Of a DNA stretch of 7,338 nt, positions 5,519 through 7,338 are shown piece after piece. Within the stretch, counting starts at the first letter, position 1. Every line of letters begins with the position of its first letter. The position numbers and the translations under genes are program-made. Source of the DNA: DATFPQ01 sp035264765 (GTDB taxonomy: Bacteria > Actinomycetota > Actinomycetes > Actinomycetales > Angustibacteraceae); NCBI GenBank assembly GCA_035264765.1, contig DATFPQ010000084.1:1-7338 (forward strand). Reading direction: 5' to 3'. A model generated the notes under the pieces. That model searched no databases, was not told the origin of the DNA, and saw only the letters and a list, made by a program, of their open reading frames with translations.

Positions 5519-5544
5519 TCGGTCACCGTCGGCTGTCGGTCACC
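5511..5544. repeat. 17-bp tandem duplication over the GH32 stop codon
   Basis: GCCGGCTGTCGGTCACC (5511-5527) is followed directly by GTCGGCTGTCGGTCACC (5528-5544), identical at 16 of 17 positions. The right copy contains the GH32 stop codon (TGA on the minus strand, 5542-5540) and the left copy forms part of the terminator stem. A 17-bp shift puts the second copy of the stop out of frame. Confidence 0.85.
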
Positions 5545-7338
5545 GCCGGTAAGAGCCCATGCGCCATACCCTCAGCCGGTCGAGCCGCGCCGAGCCCCCG
5601 GCGGTGAAGGCCCGGACGGCCCGGGCCGAGGGGGCGGGGAACACCTGGTCAGTGATGACGGCCTGGCCGGACCGGCCGCCGAACACCTCGACCGAGGACC
5701 AGTCGACGAGGACCCGCAGGTGGACCTTGCCGTTCTTCATGGGCAGCGGAGCGCGCTGAACGCCTGGGAAGTCCCCGCTGAAGCCGACGTCCCCCGACGC
5801 GCGCCGGTCGACGTACACCTCCTGCGACGTGACGTCGTAACCCACCGTGGTGCGCTGGCCGCTGCCGGCGCGGACTTCGAGGCCGACCCGGTCGGCGCCC
5901 CTGACCGAGAACGTTGCCTGGATGTCGAGCGCCTTGCCGTCCGCCAGCGGCACCGACCCCGGATGCAGTGGCACCCTCCTAGCTGTGACCGGCCGTCCCG
6001 TGCGCAGCGACTGAAGCGTCCGCACCGGCCGCTGCACCAGCCGGATCCTGCCGTCGATGGTGCGCAGCCCCATCTCGCGCGGGACGCTCATCGCGCTTCG
6101 CCACGGGGACGTCGGGATGCTCCCGCCGTACTGCCAGTTGTTCATCCAGCCGATCATGTACCGCTTGCCGTTGGGCACGTTCTCCCACGACACGGCGGCG
6201 TAGTAGTCCTTGCCGAAGTCGACCCAGGAGGCGCGCTGCACGGTCGACAGGGCGGGCGACTTCGCAGCGACGAACTGGTCGGCGAGGATGTGTCCCCACC
6301 CGGCCGTGTTCCGGTCGACGATCTGCACTCGGGCCGGCTGGCCAACGTACGGGCGCAGGTCGAAGGAGGCCCAGTCGAGGCTCTCACTGTCAGATCCGGT
6401 GGCGCTCTGGACGACCCTGCCGCCGACCAGCAGGTTCACCGACGTCTCGGTCGAGCGTGCATGCGCCGCGGTGTCCGACAGCAGCACCTGGTCGAGCAGG
6501 ATGTGCCCCCACCCACCCGTGTTCTGGTCGAGGACCCGGATCTGCGCCGTCTTGCCGGCGAGCTCCTGGACGTCCCAGGACGCCCAGTTCAACGCCTCCG
6601 AGTCCTTGCCCGTGGCACTGCGGACGACCCTGCCGTCGACGACGAGCTCCACCGCCGTGGGGGCGTCCGAGCTCATGGGGTGGTTGCCACCGCCGATCAG
6701 GAAGTTGATGTGGTCCTTGGAGATCGGGAAGCTCGGCGAGGTCAGCGTCCCCACGGTGGAGTCGCCGTTCCCGCCGGTCCGCTCGCTGCGCAGGAACGTG
6801 TTGACCAGTCCCTTGCCCAGCCAGCCGGAGACCTCCAGCTGGTCACCGAGGCGGCCGGCCGCCGGCCCGGCGCCGAAGGCCTCTCCGGTCGCCTGCCAGG
6901 CGCCGTAGTCCGGGCCCTCGAAGTCGGCGAGCACCGTGCCCGTGGGGGTCGGCGGGTCGAGCGCCGCGTCGGGGTCGTGCGGGTGCCGACCGCCTCCGAC
7001 CTTGAAGTTGAGGTACGGCGTGCTGACCGTGAACGTCGGCGAGGTGAGCAGGCCCGTCGACGCATCGCCGTCGTGGAAGCTGCTGGCGTGACCACGGCCC
7101 TCGACCCCGGCCACATCGGACTGGCCCGGGAGCGAGCCGAACGCCGGCCCGGTCCCGAAGGCCTTGCCGCTCACGGTCCACGACCCGTACCCGGCCTGCT
7201 CGAACCCCTGCACCACTGCACCGGTGGGCGGCGTGTACGACCCGTCGTCGTCCGCCGTGAAACGCTTGCCGTCGAAGTCCCCGACGAAGTACTGCGCCGC
7301 CGAGCCGCCGGCGATCCCACCCGGGTTGATGTTGACGA
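5540..7338 (-). CDS. GH32 fructan hydrolase (levanase/inulinase-like), C-terminal part, 5'-truncated by window edge
   Basis: The reading frame is open to the window edge, so 598 residues are visible and the N-terminus is missing. Position 7216 is an internal GTG, not a start. GH32 enzymes cleave beta-fructosyl bonds in levan, inulin or sucrose and are usually secreted. Visible residues 1-27 (VNINPGG...GGSAAQYFVGDFDGKRF) belong to the five-bladed catalytic propeller, which resumes at WVDFGKDYYA (371-380) and runs through MIGWMNNWQY (394-403), SPWRSAMSVPRE and LVQRPV. Between them, residues 41-360 hold a beta-rich insert with two copies of a carbohydrate-binding-like domain, one nested in the other. 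The C-terminal GH32 beta-sandwich (about 470-592) carries VDWSSVEVFG (544-553). The nucleophile, the RDP motif and the acid/base glutamate lie upstream of the window, so activity and exact specificity cannot be judged. The gene converges on the VOC gene and shares its terminator region. Confidence 0.93.
   Translation of the reverse strand, partial: VNINPGGIAGGSAAQYFVGDFDGKRFTADDDGSYTPPTGAVVQGFEQAGYGSWTVSGKAFGTGPAFGSLPGQSDVAGVEGRGHASSFHDGDASTGLLTSPTFTVSTPYLNFKVGGGRHPHDPDAALDPPTPTGTVLADFEGPDYGAWQATGEAFGAGPAAGRLGDQLEVSGWLGKGLVNTFLRSERTGGNGDSTVGTLTSPSFPISKDHINFLIGGGNHPMSSDAPTAVELVVDGRVVRSATGKDSEALNWASWDVQELAGKTAQIRVLDQNTGGWGHILLDQVLLSDTAAHARSTETSVNLLVGGRVVQSATGSDSESLDWASFDLRPYVGQPARVQIVDRNTAGWGHILADQFVAAKSPALSTVQRASWVDFGKDYYAAVSWENVPNGKRYMIGWMNNWQYGGSIPTSPWRSAMSVPREMGLRTIDGRIRLVQRPVRTLQSLRTGRPVTARRVPLHPGSVPLADGKALDIQATFSVRGADRVGLEVRAGSGQRTTVGYDVTSQEVYVDRRASGDVGFSGDFPGVQRAPLPMKNGKVHLRVLVDWSSVEVFGGRSGQAVITDQVFPAPSARAVRAFTAGGSARLDRLRVWRMGSYRR
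6260..7210 (-). repeat. Nested duplicated beta-sandwich domain inside the GH32 protein
   Basis: The outer domain's first half A1 (6968-7210; GFEQAGYGSW, AFGTGP, LLTSPTF, VGGGRHP) is followed by a complete inner copy A2-B2 (6473-6937; DFEGPDYGAW, AFGAGP, TLTSPSF, IGGGNHP, then VELVVDGRVVRSATG...NTGGWGHILLDQ). Then comes the outer domain's second half B1 (6260-6442; VNLLVGGRVVQSATG...NTAGWGHILADQ). B1 and B2 are identical at about 32 of 56 aligned residues by hand count. The split falls in the loop just after the GGGxHP motif. The domain looks like a concanavalin-type carbohydrate-binding module, but I cannot assign a family. Confidence 0.8.

Noticed and set aside
3649..5526. Minus-strand open frame of 625 codons opposite the channel and VOC genes
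   Set aside because: It is also a shadow frame: composition is Arg/Val/His/Gly-rich without motifs, while the plus strand has unmistakable channel, RCK and VOC signatures.
7214..7216. GTG as the start of a 558-residue GH32 fragment
   Set aside because: The frame continues without a stop to the window edge and the 40 upstream codons encode conserved GH32 sequence, including QYFVGDFDG, so this is an internal valine.

Overview
The window is high-GC DNA with actinobacterial character. It carries an Lsr2-type nucleoid protein, which is restricted to Actinobacteria, has strong GC bias at third codon positions, and contains a start codon that looks leaderless. I cannot name the genus from the sequence. 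The DNA at the left edge (1-89) and between the insertion sequence and lsr2 (1210-1366) is visibly less GC-rich than the genes and holds no recognisable gene.

Layout from left to right. (1) A complete IS630-family insertion sequence (92-1207) has imperfect terminal inverted repeats, a TA duplication and an intact minus-strand DDE transposase. It sits about 160 bp upstream of lsr2. (2) lsr2 (1367-1726) encodes a xenogeneic silencer and DNA-bridging protein. (3) A PAS-GGDEF putative diguanylate cyclase (1840-2745) follows, and after it comes a GC-rich spacer with a 16-bp periodic repeat and hairpins. (4) Next is a tight two-gene unit: a small four-helix membrane protein resembling DUF6394 (2869-3252), then 12 bp later a two-TM potassium channel with two fused RCK/TrkA-N domains (3265-5064). 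(5) A small VOC/glyoxalase-fold protein (5074-5454) starts 9 bp after the channel. It has no Shine-Dalgarno sequence, but a promoter-like -10 overlaps the channel's stop codon. (6) A strong hairpin between convergent genes (5483-5518) is followed by a 17-bp tandem duplication. (7) The minus-strand C-terminal part of a GH32 fructan hydrolase (5540 to beyond 7338) contains a beta-sandwich insert in which one copy of a domain is nested inside another.

The genes do not form one pathway. The clearest functional unit is the DUF6394-like protein plus the RCK potassium channel, where the small membrane protein is a candidate channel partner of unknown function. The GH32 enzyme points to extracellular use of levan, inulin or sucrose. 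The most notable points are: the transposase stop codon is supplied by the CTAG target site rather than by the element; the GH32 insert has A1-[A2-B2]-B1 architecture; the conserved-looking membrane protein is paired with the channel; and the VOC gene has a possible leaderless promoter. I found no CRISPR array, phage module, toxin-antitoxin pair or recognisable defence system.
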